Shown: positions 10,701 to 21,275, counted from the first letter of the stretch. The stretch: DNA of 64,000 nt from Metridium senile (GCA_949775045.1 OX459103.1:10856605-10920604), one strand, 5' to 3'. Notes: generated by a model from the sequence alone, not told the origin. Made by a program: numbers and translations.

Positions 10701-12716
10701 CAAACATCATACTCAGAATTCCTTCAACTTAATTGGCTGACTAGATGCTACATACATAAAGTATATTATTTTATTTTATACTCAATTGAGAGGACTTTTA
10801 TGCGCATAAAAGTGGATCAGTTTCAATAACCTGTTTTTATCTTCAGGGGTAACAGTGTCTCAAACATCAAAGAAGTGAACAAGTTAAAATGTCTACCTCT
10901 ACTAAGAGCTTTAGTACTCATGGGTAAGGCATATTGTTTGTGATTAGGGACTGGTCATAAAGTATAGTGGGGGGGGGGGGGGGGTGGGGTGGGGCGGATA
11001 AAATAGTGGGGTGGGCCATAATTTTTGAGCATGAAAAAGGGGGTGGGCCATGAAAAATTGAGCAATGCATTGGGGGTATTTGTGGTGCATTGTATAGGGG
11101 TGGGCTACGTGTAACTATGCATAGATTAAAGAATGGGCCAGTAAAAGTCATTCCTTGGGAATTTTGAATTTTCCGGCCCATCCCCCCTATACTTTATGAC
11201 CAGTCCCTTAAAACAATATAACAACTATGTTGCTCGTTTTTTTTGTTTTTTTTTGATGATGTGATGCTCACTATTGGTTGGGTGGATGGCTGAGCGTTTA
11301 GGCCTACCAACTCACAAGGTCAAAATCCCCCTTTAATAGAAGACAATCGGTTCCTATAAAGGGATTGATGAAGGTTTCCAGCCCAGGGGGTAGTCCTTTG
11401 TCCAAGTGGTAGGGGTGATCAGAGCACCTTTTAGGGTTAGATATATTCCCTGTTCGTACCTTTTAGAGTCCTTTTATGATTCTTCCTTAAAAGTCTTTGA
11501 CAGGCTTTGACAATTCTCTTAATTTATGCGTATCTTTTAGGGTTCATTTGTAAAATCGACCGCCGATCACCCCTACCACTTGGACAAAGGAAGTACCACC
11601 TGGGTTTCCAAGTAGGAGCTATCTACTGCTACCCGGCAATGCCTCCCAACCCAACCCACCCCAACAGTTTTTAATCTAGTACTCTGTATATTTATTCATA
11701 GAGAATCCTGTGTCCGATGAAGATGACTATCGTATTGAAGTACTGATTACTCTAAGAAGACTAGAGAGACTGGATAAAGATGAATATACAGACGATGAGA
11801 GACAGGAGGCTGAAGAGGTGATTATACAAATAATTGAACAAGGCCATCGGCACATTATAATTTTATGTCGTAATATCTTAATTGCATTATTGTGCTTTGC
11901 GTGCAAAAAATTAATTTCGCAGTAGCTTTGCGTATTTTAAGAAATTGCGAAAGAGAAGCCTGAAGGCCTCTAACTAGATTTGTACCCATGAGGGTCTTGT
12001 CTAAAAAGACTTATACAGGGGGCTCCACTGTGCACCTTTTGACACTACATACAAAAGATATGTCCGGTTTAGACTCGTCAATATAGAGGGGTGTGGTGAA
12101 CGTATTATCAAGTTTGTGTCCTACCTCTCTCTTGCAAACCTAATGAATAATAATTTGTCGGGTTTTTTTTGGTAGATTTATGAACAAAGACGACAGGAAG
12201 AGGCAGCAGCGGTAAGTAGTTTCTAACTCTATATCTATATTAGAGCCATAAAAGTTTTCTAGGAAATAGTATCCTAAGACAGAAATGGGTTTTTACAGTA
12301 TAAATGATCGTAAAAATAATGGCTTTTTAACGTCTCAACTTTATAGCTAGACAAAAGTTTCCTACTATTCGGGGGGACTCTAGTCTCCTTCGCAGCCATT
12401 TTTAGTGTCGTCACGCAACGATTTCTGTGGGGAGAGAACGTTGCGTGACGACACTAAAAACTGCTGCGAAGGGAACTATGGGGACACACACTCACTATCT
12501 CTACGTTAAATATTTTGGCCCACAGCTCTGCTCACATGTTGATTGCTGTTAATCTCGTGGCATTGGGAATCGAACCCAGGTCATAGTGCTGAAAGACCAG
12601 CACTCTCACCGCTAGGCTTCACATGCAGTCTGGTTTCTATTTAAAATATTGTATATCTTTGCTTTTTTCAACAGCAAGGAGCACAAGAAATTATCCATGA
12701 TGATGAAGATGATTGA
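5514..12716 (+). CDS. LRRC23: LRRC23, leucine-rich repeat protein of ciliary radial spokes, complete
   Basis: LRRC23 is a leucine-rich repeat protein of the radial spoke in motile cilia and sperm flagella. Eleven exons join in phase: 5514-5594, 6172-6284, 6767-6818, 7136-7243, 7853-7946, 8933-9063, 10007-10143, 10847-10923, 11702-11817, 12176-12211 and 12675-12716, giving 328 residues (the human protein is about the same length). The N-terminus is very acidic (MSDFEDEEGVDEPELEDDNE). A run of LRRs follows: LTDISVLNCFIHL, LTGNQLRDISSINSL, LNLSFNEIIEVSGLDAVKL, LSILEIRGNKLWNTNGLN, LYLGANHIKAIEGLDRL, LHLRDNQIEKLDGF and LNMRGNSVSNIKEVNKL. An LRR cap (ENPVSDEDDYRIEVLITLRR, then LERLDKDEYTDDERQEAEE) and a short acidic tail ending IIHDDEDD complete it. 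Exon 6 is preceded by a tandem array that copies its own acceptor. A poly(A) signal AATAAA lies at 12864-12869. Confidence 0.94.
6412..6615. mobile_element. Palindromic miniature element in LRRC23 intron 2
   Basis: The left arm (GTTCCCTGCGTCATCTTGAA, GGTAGCTGGGCCTTTGCAT) is repeated inverted at the right (ATGCAAAGGCCTGGCTACC, TTTTAAGATGGTGGAGGGAAC). A related, more decayed copy seems to lie at about 39251-39440 (AAGGCCCGGCTACC, CAAGATGGCGCCGGGAAC). It is non-coding. Confidence 0.7.
7688..7774. repeat. (AAT)n then (AAC)n microsatellite
   Basis: A trinucleotide run in LRRC23 intron 4 that switches from AAT to AAC units and back. It creates an asparagine-rich spurious reading frame. It has no splice or coding role that I can see. 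Confidence 0.9.
8109..8958 (+). repeat. Minisatellite (~74-80 bp unit, ~11 copies) containing the exon-6 splice acceptor
   Basis: Each unit runs through CCACTAGACCATAGATATAA, a T-rich tract, TTTTTTATAG, then TCAATGAGATAATAGAGGT. The last unit is the genuine 3' splice site and first bases of LRRC23 exon 6 (8933). All earlier units keep the polypyrimidine tract, the TAG acceptor and the 17 exonic bases, then diverge to GTGACC where the real exon reads GTGAGT. So about ten decoy acceptors stand upstream of the real one. Copy cores start near 8171, 8244, 8324, 8398, 8479, 8553, 8627, 8701, 8781, 8856 and 8930. Confidence 0.9.
9570..9800. repeat. Dispersed repeat, copy 1 (second copy near 40715-40930)
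   Basis: The segment with AACACACACTAAACTGGCTA, AAATATTTATTACAATACTT and ATGGTCCAATAC in that order recurs in the same orientation near 40715-40930 with moderate divergence. No coding potential or terminal repeats were recognised. It lies in LRRC23 intron 6. Confidence 0.7.
10169..10403. mobile_element. hAT-like miniature element with 8-bp target duplication
   Basis: It starts CCAGGGGGGTGG, carries TTCAAGTGGTAGGAGTGATC, and ends with the inverse ATCACCCCTACCACTTGGG. ATATACAC flanks both sides (10161-10168 and 10404-10411). Relatives are at 11381-11602 and 46983-47279, each with a different 8-bp duplication, plus a decayed copy near 38055-38285. An 8-bp duplication points to the hAT superfamily (inference). 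Confidence 0.75.
10408..10670. mobile_element. Palindromic miniature element, ACACCTATTTC family (decayed)
   Basis: The left end reads ACACTTATTTCAAAAGTCG; the inner arms are AATGAATGCTGGTTTTG and CCAGCATTCATTTCCG. The right end is eroded. The hAT-like element at 10169-10403 landed at its left terminus, and its target duplication includes the first bases of this element. Confidence 0.6.
10947..11207. mobile_element. 261-bp miniature element with TTA target duplication
   Basis: The ends GGGACTGGTCATAAAGTATA and the inverse TATACTTTATGACCAGTCCC are perfect terminal inverted repeats of 20 bp. TTA flanks both sides (10944-10946, 11208-11210). Inside is a G-rich stretch. A 3-bp TTA duplication is typical of PIF/Harbinger-type elements (inference). 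It lies in LRRC23 intron 8. Confidence 0.8.
11281..11640 (+). repeat. tRNA-like SINE fragment, interrupted by a miniature element
   Basis: GGATGGCTGAGCGTTTAGG resembles a polymerase III A box, and GGTCAAAATCCC about 40 bases on resembles a decayed B box. The right part is separated from the head by the hAT-like insertion at 11381-11602. A tRNA-derived SINE is the likeliest reading; an intact tRNA is not. Confidence 0.4.
11381..11602. mobile_element. hAT-like miniature element inside a SINE
   Basis: The termini GCCCAGGGGGTAGTCCTTTG and GGACAAAGGAAGTACCACC are imperfect inverted repeats; internal GTGGTAGGGGTGATC is matched by GATCACCCCTACCAC. The 8-bp duplication GGTTTCCA occupies 11373-11380 and 11603-11610. 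Confidence 0.75.
12371..12483. mobile_element. Short palindromic miniature element
   Basis: CCTTCGCAGCCATTTTTAG with TGTCGTCACGCAACG is followed after about 18 bases by its inverse, CGTTGCGTGACGACACTAAA with CTGCTGCGAAGG. From memory, very similar sequences are abundant in anthozoan genomes; I cannot check that here. It lies in LRRC23 intron 10. Confidence 0.75.
12552..12624 (-). repeat. tRNA-derived SINE head
   Basis: On the minus strand TAGCGGTGAGAGTGCTGG (A box) is followed by GGTTCGATTCCC (B box) at tRNA-like spacing, with a CTTTCAG stretch where an anticodon loop would be. The acceptor stem does not pair well, so this is a SINE head rather than a functional tRNA gene. It lies in LRRC23 intron 10. 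Confidence 0.5.
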
Positions 12717-12863
12717 GTATAACCTTCATCGCTATAGCCCATGTATAAAATTACGGCAAATCGATGTTTGGGATTTCTGTGTTGACTTACAGTCCATTTT
12801 CCATCAGACTACCCAGAGGGTATGTTTTGTACTGCACCGATCGATGTAAATAGTTTGTATCTT

Positions 12864-12869
12864 AATAAA
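12864..12869 (+). terminator. LRRC23 polyadenylation signal
   Basis: The canonical AATAAA hexamer lies about 150 bases downstream of the LRRC23 stop codon at 12714-12716. Confidence 0.6.
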
Positions 12870-12929
12870 ATATGCATTTAGTAAAGGTAGTATAGGCTGT
12901 AATTTATTCACAATTTGCCATATTTGTAT

Positions 12930-14500
12930 TAAATTATTATATTGATCAAGCATTCTAAAGTCTGGTTCACACGGCATCATAATCATAATCATAACCACGT
13001 TTACGACTAACATTGTACGGTTCACACGTGCGACATAACGTCATAATCATAAGAAAATGGAAACTTCTCCATTTCTTATGACTGTGCTTATGATTATGAC
13101 TATGATTATGATGCCGTGTGAACCAGGCTTAAGATCATCGGAAAATGGAAGATTTCACATGAGTCTTTCTGGTACCTGCAGTCTTCACAGTAAAATTGTT
13201 TTGCCTGTGTGTTTAGCTGCAACGTGCCAGAATAACATCACTACAACATGCAGGATAGCTATGATTGTAATCCCAATAAAACAAATCCCCCAAAAGAAGA
13301 GTAGGCATTATAGAGAATGGCCTGGGATTTATAAATTCATAAACAAAGAACAACAACAATAGATTAGTCGGAAACAAAGTTTACATTTTGATCAATTATA
13401 CGAAGATCATTGGAAAACTCGACATTTCCCATGAGTCTTTCTGGTACCTGTAACCTTCACAGCAAATATAGTTGTTTTTGCCCGAGTACGTTGCAAGGTG
13501 TCAGAATGACATCACTAGAACATGCATTACAAATCACAAAATAGCTTGACAATTCAGTGTTTTCTGTATAGGCTTTTAGTAGCCTTCTATACAAGCGGGC
13601 GACACCGTATCAAAGATATGCCTATTGTTCTGTTGCAATCTCAACCTGTTAAAAAAAGAAAAAAATCTCGCGCGCTAATCAAAGTCATTTGTTACTTCTT
13701 ACCTACATTTACAATACCATATATGGTTATGGCATTGTTTTCAAGATTGCATATACGGTATCTTTGATACGACGGAGTAATATATCGTAATGGCATACAT
13801 TGTTTTCAAGATTGCATACGGTATCTTTCATACGCAAAGCTCAAATCAACTATTATCAATTAAATGCTTCCCCCCTACTTTTGCCCCATTACCACGGTTC
13901 ACAAGAAAACAATACGAAAGCGGGTGAATTTTCGTGAAAAAGGAGAACCAGTAATTCGTTCCACAATTTTCCAAAACGTTTTTCTTGAAATTTGGTTTTC
14001 ATTTGGAATTTACCCCAATGTAACTGGGATTCCAATCTTTTGATTGAATAAAAAGCGCCCTAGGTGTATCTTCGCCACACGTATAAATATATGTAATACT
14101 GTATCTTAAAATCAGACGAAGCTAATTGTCGTTAACAGCTGTTATTATGGATACAATGCTTGTTATCTCATTTGCATGCATCCGTAACCAGTTATGGGTT
14201 AATTGATTGTAAAGCTCCATATTTGGTATACAATGTTTTATTTTATTTCCCTTCATTTCTTAAAATAATCAAGCAGGCAAGTTTTACAAAAGCTACTTCT
14301 TCAACCTACAAAGAACAACAACAATAGATTAGTCAGAAACAAAGTCTACATTTTGATCAAGCATTCTAAGATCATTGGAAAATGGTAGATTTCCCATGAG
14401 TCTCTCTGGTACCAGCAACCTTCTCAGCAAAATTTGCTCTGACTGCGTAGGTTGCGAGGTGCGAGAATGACATCACTAGAACATGCAGCTCCAGTAGAAA
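12930..14500. repeat. Three dispersed copies of a ~200-bp unit
   Basis: Copies lie at about 12930-13260 (interrupted by the element at 12959-13129), 13340-13560 and 14305-14500. Shared landmarks in order are ACAACAACAATAGATTAGTC (last two copies), ATTTTGATCAA, TCATTGGAAAA, CATGAGTCTTTCTGGTACC and AGAATGACATCACTAGAAC. Between copies two and three lies AT-rich sequence with a small local duplication (13700-13840). On the minus strand the copies are not uniformly open. The repeat falls where the last metalloproteinase exon might be sought. Confidence 0.75.
12959..13129. mobile_element. 171-bp miniature element with TAA target duplication
   Basis: Inverted ends AGTCTGGTTCACACGGCATC and GATGCCGTGTGAACCAGGCT, with CATAATCATAATCATA continuing inward. 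TAA lies on both sides (12956-12958 and 13130-13132). The third repeat copy, near 14362, reads CATTCTAAGATCATTGG without the element, so it serves as the empty site and fixes the insertion point. A 3-bp TAA duplication suggests a PIF/Harbinger type (inference). Confidence 0.85.
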
Positions 14501-14634
14501 CCACAAAAATGCACTTTTGTTGGTTTGAAGGTATCAACGTTTGCACACTTGCCTGAGTTTATAAACTTTTGTTCGTTTTCTTTTTTTTCATCCCCCCCTT
14601 TCCCCCATTACCATCTCCCTCCACAACAACTCAC

Positions 14635-17124
14635 CATAGATTTTTCTGATACCGTCGATATCATCTTGGGAGAGGGCAGCTTTCGAGTAGCAACAGCTTG
14701 GCCACATTACAGCACCTATACAAACGCAATTAAATGGATCTACATTATTGTTTTGCCTTTCCTTCTTCAATATCTCGCAATAACAATAATACCTTCTTTT
14801 GGGAGGGAGGAGGGGGGGGGGGGGGTAACTATTATCATTTAAATCAAACAAATTGTAATTTAATTCAACCAAATTTGAAATACAATATCAACTCCTTAAT
14901 TTATAAAAATAATTAATCAGATGTACCAACTGTGGTATATCTCATATAGGTTCCTCCTGATTTGCTTAAGATTTAACTTTAATTTTCTTCCGATCCCTCC
15001 TTGTATTCTCCCAGTTTTTGTGGATGACTTCTCTCACGCCAGCCCTCATGTTATCCTCGCTAACAAAAATAAAGATGTGATCTCAGTGTTATGTGTACTT
15101 GTTCATACTGAATGCAGTAGTTGCTGGTGCGTGTGGTGTTTTGGGTACACAAATATTAATTATTGTCTAAAGAAACTGGGCAAAGGTTCCCGTATGTGAA
15201 CGGACTTAGACTTCTTCAAATTTAATAGGCCTTTTGCAACAACGGTTCACGTGACGCTACCCCTTTTAAATCAAGGAGCTGTGCCAAAAAGAATAACAGA
15301 AATGAAAAGAGCACCTTAACATTCATAAGAAGGCGAGTTCGTAAAATATAACACGAGGGAAATGGCATTAAATTCAATATTTCATAAGAATTTGTATGGA
15401 AAATATGCTCTGCAAGCTGCCCTCATGAGCGAGAGATCCAATGCTGTCCATGACATATACCTTTTACATTAGAATGACTAAGCCCCAATGCATGACCAAT
15501 CTCATGCGTAGCGACCTGAGGCAAAGGCTGTTTAAACAGACCATGGTTCTCGTAGGCTGACCACCATTCCTTTTCGTCAAAATGTACACGGCCATCTCGA
15601 GGTGCAAAGGCATGGGCCAGAACACCATTCCATCCATCGAAATTGCTGCTGCACTTCCTCTCCCCAGGAACGCCAGTGTGCTCTTTGTACCCAAAACTGT
15701 ACAGAGAGAAAAACGTTCGTTAGTGTTTATAGGCTTTGGATCGTTATTTATCAGGAGACAAAATATTTGCATCACGAATAGAAAATTGTCATTTTGATTT
15801 TGGGTATTAGTTTCTGCATTGGAGGCATAGGTTGGATCAAACAAACCAATCACGTTACAATTTTATGTACTATAGCTCCAACTAATCCCCCCCCCCCCCC
15901 CCCCCCCCCAACAAATACTCCAGTTTCACTATATCTAGCTTTGCTGTACTATTTGACAAGGGTGTATTTGCACAGGCCAAGCCTCGTTATGTACTGTTGT
16001 CAAAATGTTCACACATTTTAAGTAAATCATGGAAAAATGCTTTCGCTTAACAAAAGAAAACACTTTTGTTTATACTCTAATCGTACAGTGGTGCTAGATA
16101 ACATGAAACTGGTCTATTCAGATTCACAATCTGGCTATAAGGTCTATTTTGAATTCTTTCAGTGCCGCCACGCAGTTCAAGTTCTCAACTAACCTAAGTT
16201 TAAAGTTCGCCTTGGCTGGGTCCATAACCCTGGTAAACTTAAGCCTTGGTGCTGCCTTAGACCATCTCCCAAAAGCTTCTTTGATAATCCTAGCCTGATC
16301 ATCGTGATCTAAGTCTTTGCCAAATTGAAGATACCATTTCAAATCAGTATTGTACCACTTATACCCCCACACCACGTATCTACGCACCCGGGTAGGGAAG
16401 TCTTCAATATCTGCAACACCACATCGAGGCTTGGCCATTTCTTTTAGTGTTCGTTCGTCCAGCTTACCAGTTACGGGTATTTGCATAAATGATTGGTACA
16501 TTTTGAGACCTTTGGTGACGTCATGGTTGCCTGATCGAGCTTGATTCGATAGGTATCCATATTTGTGCAGGAAGTTCTAAATACAGAAAATAATGTATAT
16601 AGTTCAAATAGGGATTTATAATGCAAATGATATCTGAGTAGTCATGAAAAATAAGCAACTTTCGACTGGCTCTTCATTTCAAAGAATTAGCCACTATTAG
16701 CTACATTATTAATAGGTTTTCGTAGGTGGGTGGTTTGTATAGATACTTATATAATTTAATATTCTAATTATTTGTCTTTCAATAATTGTTAGAGATCAAT
16801 TTTACATTTATATACGTGAGCGTAGTGTTCACAAGTGTTGGTTTTGTGATGCAAAATTTGCCAACAATTTTCACAATTGATACTTTAATTTTCTTTTTTC
16901 TAATAACAATGGTTGGTTGGCAAAACCATAACAAAATACGTCACTGTGCGTCAACTTGTAGGTTGTAAAGCGCTTTGCGCATCTTATGTAAAATCGCTTT
17001 TGAAATAAAGTTATTATTTATTATCATCATTACATACCTGTGCTTTTTGGTCATTGGTAAGTTTAGCACCAGCAGCATTCTGAAGCACTGCACCAAGTAC
17101 AGCTATCAATAAGACCGACAACAT
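14635..17124 (-). CDS. Matrix metalloproteinase, secreted, furin-activated type; 3' end not resolved
   Basis: A zinc endopeptidase of the M10A family that would cleave extracellular matrix after secretion. In-phase minus-strand exons are 17038-17124 (signal peptide, MLSVLLIAVLGAVLQNAAG), 16194-16576, 15461-15696 and 14635-14715. The propeptide ends with the cysteine switch PRCGVAD (Cys about 81), whose thiol would block the zinc. RVRR at about 92-95, just before the mature YVVWGYKW start, fits proprotein-convertase cleavage. The catalytic domain shows FDGWNGVLAHAFAP, the zinc site HEIGHALGLSH (His 221, 225, 231; Glu 222), the Met-turn GAVMWP and the closing helix LSQDDIDGIRKIYG. About 263 residues are assembled. 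After IYG the last exon ends with a good donor, so at least one more exon exists, but I could not identify it and see no hemopexin repeats. Family is certain; orthology to a named vertebrate MMP is not assignable. Confidence 0.9.
15889..15910. repeat. Poly-C tract
   Basis: A C run of about 22 bases in the intron between the second and third metalloproteinase exons. Confidence 0.85.
16966..17032 (+). repeat. LINE/SINE-like 3' tail
   Basis: TTGTAAAGCGCTTTGCGCA, then AATAAAGTTATTATTTATTA, resembles the common invertebrate retroposon tail with a simple-repeat end. A second such tail is near 33690-33745 (GTAAAGCGGTGTTGAGC, AATAAAGTTATTATTATTAT). Confidence 0.45.
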
Positions 17125-17312
17125 TGTATACTATGGTTCACTGTTGAGAATAAAGGAAAAGCCTATTGTCATAATGCTTATATCATTGTTCCTATTGAAT
17201 CAGCTCATTTATTCAGCTTTCAAGGTATATTGGATATGCTGGTTTGTTTAGTCATTTGTCCAGGTGGGACGTTCAGCTGAATTAACGAATGAACCACTTC
17301 AATGGGAATATA

Positions 17313-18657
17313 GACCAAAGCCAAAACTTAGCAGCCGCGCCTTTTTTCGCACGGAAATGAGGCTTATTATGCAAACAGAGAAAAAACATTCCGTCGCTAA
17401 GGACAAAACTACAACTTCATTGACAGCATTTTATAGTCGTTTTTTCACCTTTTTCTTTTGTAAAATACTAGAATTTTCAACTAAATTACCGCTTTCTACG
17501 TTATATTTTACAATAGTTAGCCTTTTTTCAATTTTTAGTAGCATTTTATTTTGTTTTTGACCTTTACACTGCTAGACTTCACGCCGTTCTGCGATGAAAT
17601 TATGGGGGAGAAAAGTGATTCAAAGTCAGGTAAATATCTTTTTAACTAATTGAAAAAAGTTAGCCTTTTTTTAGCCATACATACGACTTCATATAAGTTT
17701 TTTAGTTAATTATCTATCATTTTGTTGGATATTTTTGTTCAAATGGACCTCGCTACGGCATCGAGATATGTTGATATTTTTGCCGTCAATCAGGTTACTA
17801 ATCGCTTGCTAGCACTGTAAACCTTTAATTTCAATTGTTTATGCTTTTTCTTTTTACAATTCTTTGACAACATCGTTTTCAATATTGTTTTACAGATGAA
17901 AGAAACAAATAAAACATTCCATGTACCTTTTTCGACAGGGCTTCATTGCTCAAACTATGGTTATAAGAATAGCAGTTATTCGCTTTCCGGTCGAAGACCA
18001 ATTTTTCACTTTAATATATTGAAGTCAATGCCAATTCTATGGACATCCTCCTGAATATGAATACGGTTTTTTTCACTGCCGTTTCTCTCTACATTTCACA
18101 ATGAACAAAATCAGCAAAATAGTTATCCATTTTTTATTAAACTAACTCTCTTTTTTGCTCTAAGGTGGTTGTGATAGCTAATGGCAGCAAAAATGTCAAC
18201 ATATCTCGATGCCGTAGCGAGGTCGATTTAAACAAAAATATCCAACAAAATGATAGATAATGAACTAAAACACTTATATGAAGTCGTATGTATGGCTAAA
18301 AAAAGGCTAACTTTTTTCAATTAGTTAAAAAGATCGATTAACCTGACTTTGAATCACTTTTCTCCTCCATAATTTCATCGCAGAAGGGCGTGAAGTCGAG
18401 CAGTGTAAAGGTCAAAAACAAAATGCTACTAAAAATTGAAAAAAGGCTAACTATGGTAAAATATAACGTAGAAAGCGGTAATTTAGTTGAAAATTCTAGT
18501 ATTTTACAAAAGAAAAAGGTGGAAAAACGACTATAAAATGCTGTCAATGAAGTTGTAGTTTTGTCCTTAGCGACGGAATGTTTTTTCTCTGTTTTCATAA
18601 TAAGCCTCATTCCCGTGCGCTATAAAGGCGCGGCTACTAAGTTTTGGCTTTGGTCTA
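17313..18657. mobile_element. Fold-back element with ~470-bp arms
   Basis: The left arm (from GACCAAAGCCAAAACTTAGC, about 17313-17800) is matched inverted by the right arm (about 18180-18657, ending GTTTTGGCTTTGGTC) with few differences. The centre is about 380 bp. TA stands on both sides, consistent with a TA duplication, though the arms are palindromic there so this is not proof. Mirror-image reading frames inside the arms are by-products of the palindrome, not genes. Confidence 0.85.
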
Positions 18658-20134
18658 TTGTTAAAAAAAAAACCTTGGAAGACATCATGCAGAAGTCATT
18701 TTAAATAGAGGTGCTTTGAACAGACGATTTCTAATCCCTAAGAGATACCACATAAGGCATAAAGACGCAACTATGAATACGAAAAGCGAAGGCCCCACCG
18801 AGTCCCTCCCCCTGGTGTATACATCTATTTTAAAGAGCTTGTCTAAGGAAAGACGTCATTGCCGATCATTAATTTAAAAGGAGTTATGGGTATGATTAGG
18901 CTGAACTTTGAATGAATCAAGTGACCAGATTTTGTTGATGAAACTTGAAAATGAAAAAATGCATGAAATACGATCGTGAGTTTTCAACCAATAAAAATAA
19001 TGCTAATTTTGGAAAAAGTAACTTAAATTCCCGAGTACTTTCAACTTACGTTCGAATATGTTTTACGTTTTATTGTTAGTACAATTAAGAGCAATTCGTA
19101 CAAAAAAAGTCACATGACTAATTCTTTTATATTCAATGTCATATATTCCAGTTTTCCAAACGATAATCTTTCTGATTAATCTTAAAGTGATATTTAATTT
19201 TCGTACTTTTTAACTAGCTTGCTGAGCTCGAAAAACTGGCGACCGCATTTCTAGTTTTTGGAGTTCTCCTTGTTATGACGTCACAGAACACGTGATCGCC
19301 ACAAAAACTAAACTAAAATATTATAGACACTCACTAACTAAATAAATATGAAAATATAACTTTATGGATGGACATTGCATGATGAAAACGTAAATGCCTA
19401 AATTAAATTCGTACCGAAGGTCAATACCGAAGGTCACACCAAGGTCAATACCAGGCCCTAACATACTCGAGCATGGGCCGCTGTGACAACAGTTTTGAAA
19501 ATACGTGTTTTTATTGATACATATTTAGTTTTCTTTTCTTTGGTTTTTGAATACTCTGTCACTTTTGAAAGAGACAGCTGAGTTTTCACTTGCAAAGCTT
19601 TAGACCCCTTTCACACTAACTGCGTTTTTATCCATACCAAAAGAGATCACATACCGAAAAGCAGGTGTCTACTAAAATGGAATACTCCAGTTTCAGGTTA
19701 TATCTAGCACCGCTGTACAGTTTGACAAAAGGCGCATTTGCACAGGGATAATTTTGATTCTTAGTAAATTTAGATGTGTTTTCTATTGTTTAGCGGTAGC
19801 ATTTTCTCGTGTTTGGATTGGAATTTGTGGATATTTTTACAAATCGAGGTTTAGCCTGTGCAAGTAAGCTTTTTGTCATGCAAATAGTAGAAATTTAATA
19901 TTCTAGAATGAATTCGCTTAATCAATCAAAGAATTATTGTAATTTATTGTAAGGAAGCTTAAAGTAACAATGTTTTGATAAAAAATATCTACTTGCAAGA
20001 AAACCAAAAACTACGACTTAATATTAGATAGTCGAGTACAAGCCTTCATTCAACAGGCCTTTTGTTGAGAAGAAAATATAGGAGACACAACAGTAAAGAC
20101 TACTCAGGACTACCAGAATATTTTCTTGATTTAT

Positions 20135-20376
20135 ACACCTATTTCAATTAACGTTGTCCATCTGGAATGGTTGATCTGAGACCGATAGGAATTGTGGGAG
20201 CTCGTTACACTGCAAATGCACTATTATAATATTGCTTGAATATTAATATTTACTTCTGAAATACTATTCAAGTGTGATTAAAACAAAGCATGCAGTTGGA
20301 ATTTAATGAACACCCACAATTCCTATATCGGTCTCAGATCAACCATTCCAGATGGACAACGTTAATTGAAATAGGT
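20135..20376. mobile_element. Palindromic miniature element, ACACCTATTTC family
   Basis: Left ACACCTATTTCAATTAACG with TTGTCCATCTGGAATGGTTG; right the inverse, CAACCATTCCAGATGGACAA then CGTTAATTGAAATAGGT. The arms are nearly perfect for about 65 bp around an AT-rich core. Confidence 0.85.
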
Positions 20377-20390
20377 ATAATAATTGAAAT

Positions 20391-20575
20391 ACACCTACTT
20401 GCAAGAACGTTGTCCTACGAAAAAGAACATTTGTATTTAGTTGGTTAGGAATAAATTAAAAGTACAAAAGATAATCACTGAAGCTGAACTCTTTCTTTTA
20501 TACTTTTAATTTATTCCTAACACACTAAATACAAATGTTCTTTTTTCGTATGACAACGTTCTTCCAAGTAAGTGT
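20391..20575. mobile_element. Palindromic miniature element, variant terminus
   Basis: Left ACACCTACTTGCAAGAACG with TTGTCC; right GACAACGTTCTTCCAAGTAA then GTGT. The long inner arms (AAAGAACATTTGTATTTAG and AATTTATTCCTAAC) pair closely. It abuts the preceding element almost directly. Confidence 0.8.
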
Positions 20576-20867
20576 ATATTGAGCAGTTTTTAGGGGTTTC
20601 TAATTATTTAGTAATTTGTATTTCCCCGATATATTGTTTGCACTCTATCAAGTTAGCAGATTTTAAAACAAGATATTGTTCAAAATGGTCGCTTTACCTC
20701 CATTGTGACGTCTGTAACTGATTTAAGGTTGACTTGTGAATACTGCATTCCTATAGACTAAACACCCCTTCTCGGTGTTCCAGTATAATTGTTGGGACAC
20801 AATTTTAATGTTATAATTTACTTCATTTAGTGTACACTCAACAAAACAGTATACCAGCTCCATATAC

Positions 20868-21040
20868 ACCTACATTGGTACCTCTATTAAGCGGTCACCC
20901 TCGGGACTTTCCAAAGTGGCTGCTTAATAGAGGTTGGCCGCTGAATAGAGGTATAGAATAGGTATAAGAATAGATTTGGGACTTTTTATTGTGGCCGCCT
21001 AATAGAGGGTGACCGCTTTTAAAGAGAGGCACCACTGTAT
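20868..21040. mobile_element. TACAGTGGTRCCTCT miniature element
   Basis: Left TGGTACCTCTATTAAGCGGT with CACCCTC; right GGTGACCGCTTTTAAAGAGA then GGCACCACTGTA, an inverted match. Inside, CTAATAGAGG motifs recur. A relative is at 46224-46385. Confidence 0.65.
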
Positions 21041-21275
21041 TTCAAAAAACGTTGTCCCAGCTTTAGCAGCAAGCATCAAGCTAGGACAAAAATGAATGCT
21101 GATTTTATATTTATAATGTATAGAAATTAGATTGAAGTAATAACAAAATGTAGGTATTATTGTTGTTATTGTATTACAATCACTTGTATTGAAAACAAGA
21201 TTTCAATACATTATCAACACAAAACCAGCATTCCTTTCGGTCTTGCCATGATGCTTAAGACGTTTTTTTGAAATA
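21040..21275. mobile_element. Palindromic miniature element, ACACCTATTTC family
   Basis: TTTCAAAAAACGTTGTCCC at the left and GACGTTTTTTTGAAATA at the right, with inner arms AAAATGAATGCTGATTTT and AAAACCAGCATTCCTTTC. Its left terminus merges with the neighbouring element. Confidence 0.65.

Noticed and set aside
12552..12624. Functional tRNA gene on the minus strand
   Set aside because: A and B boxes are present but the acceptor stem does not pair properly and it sits in an intron; a SINE head is more likely.
17264..17560. Open frame with near-identical partner at 18338-18610
   Set aside because: Both are translations of the two arms of one fold-back element.
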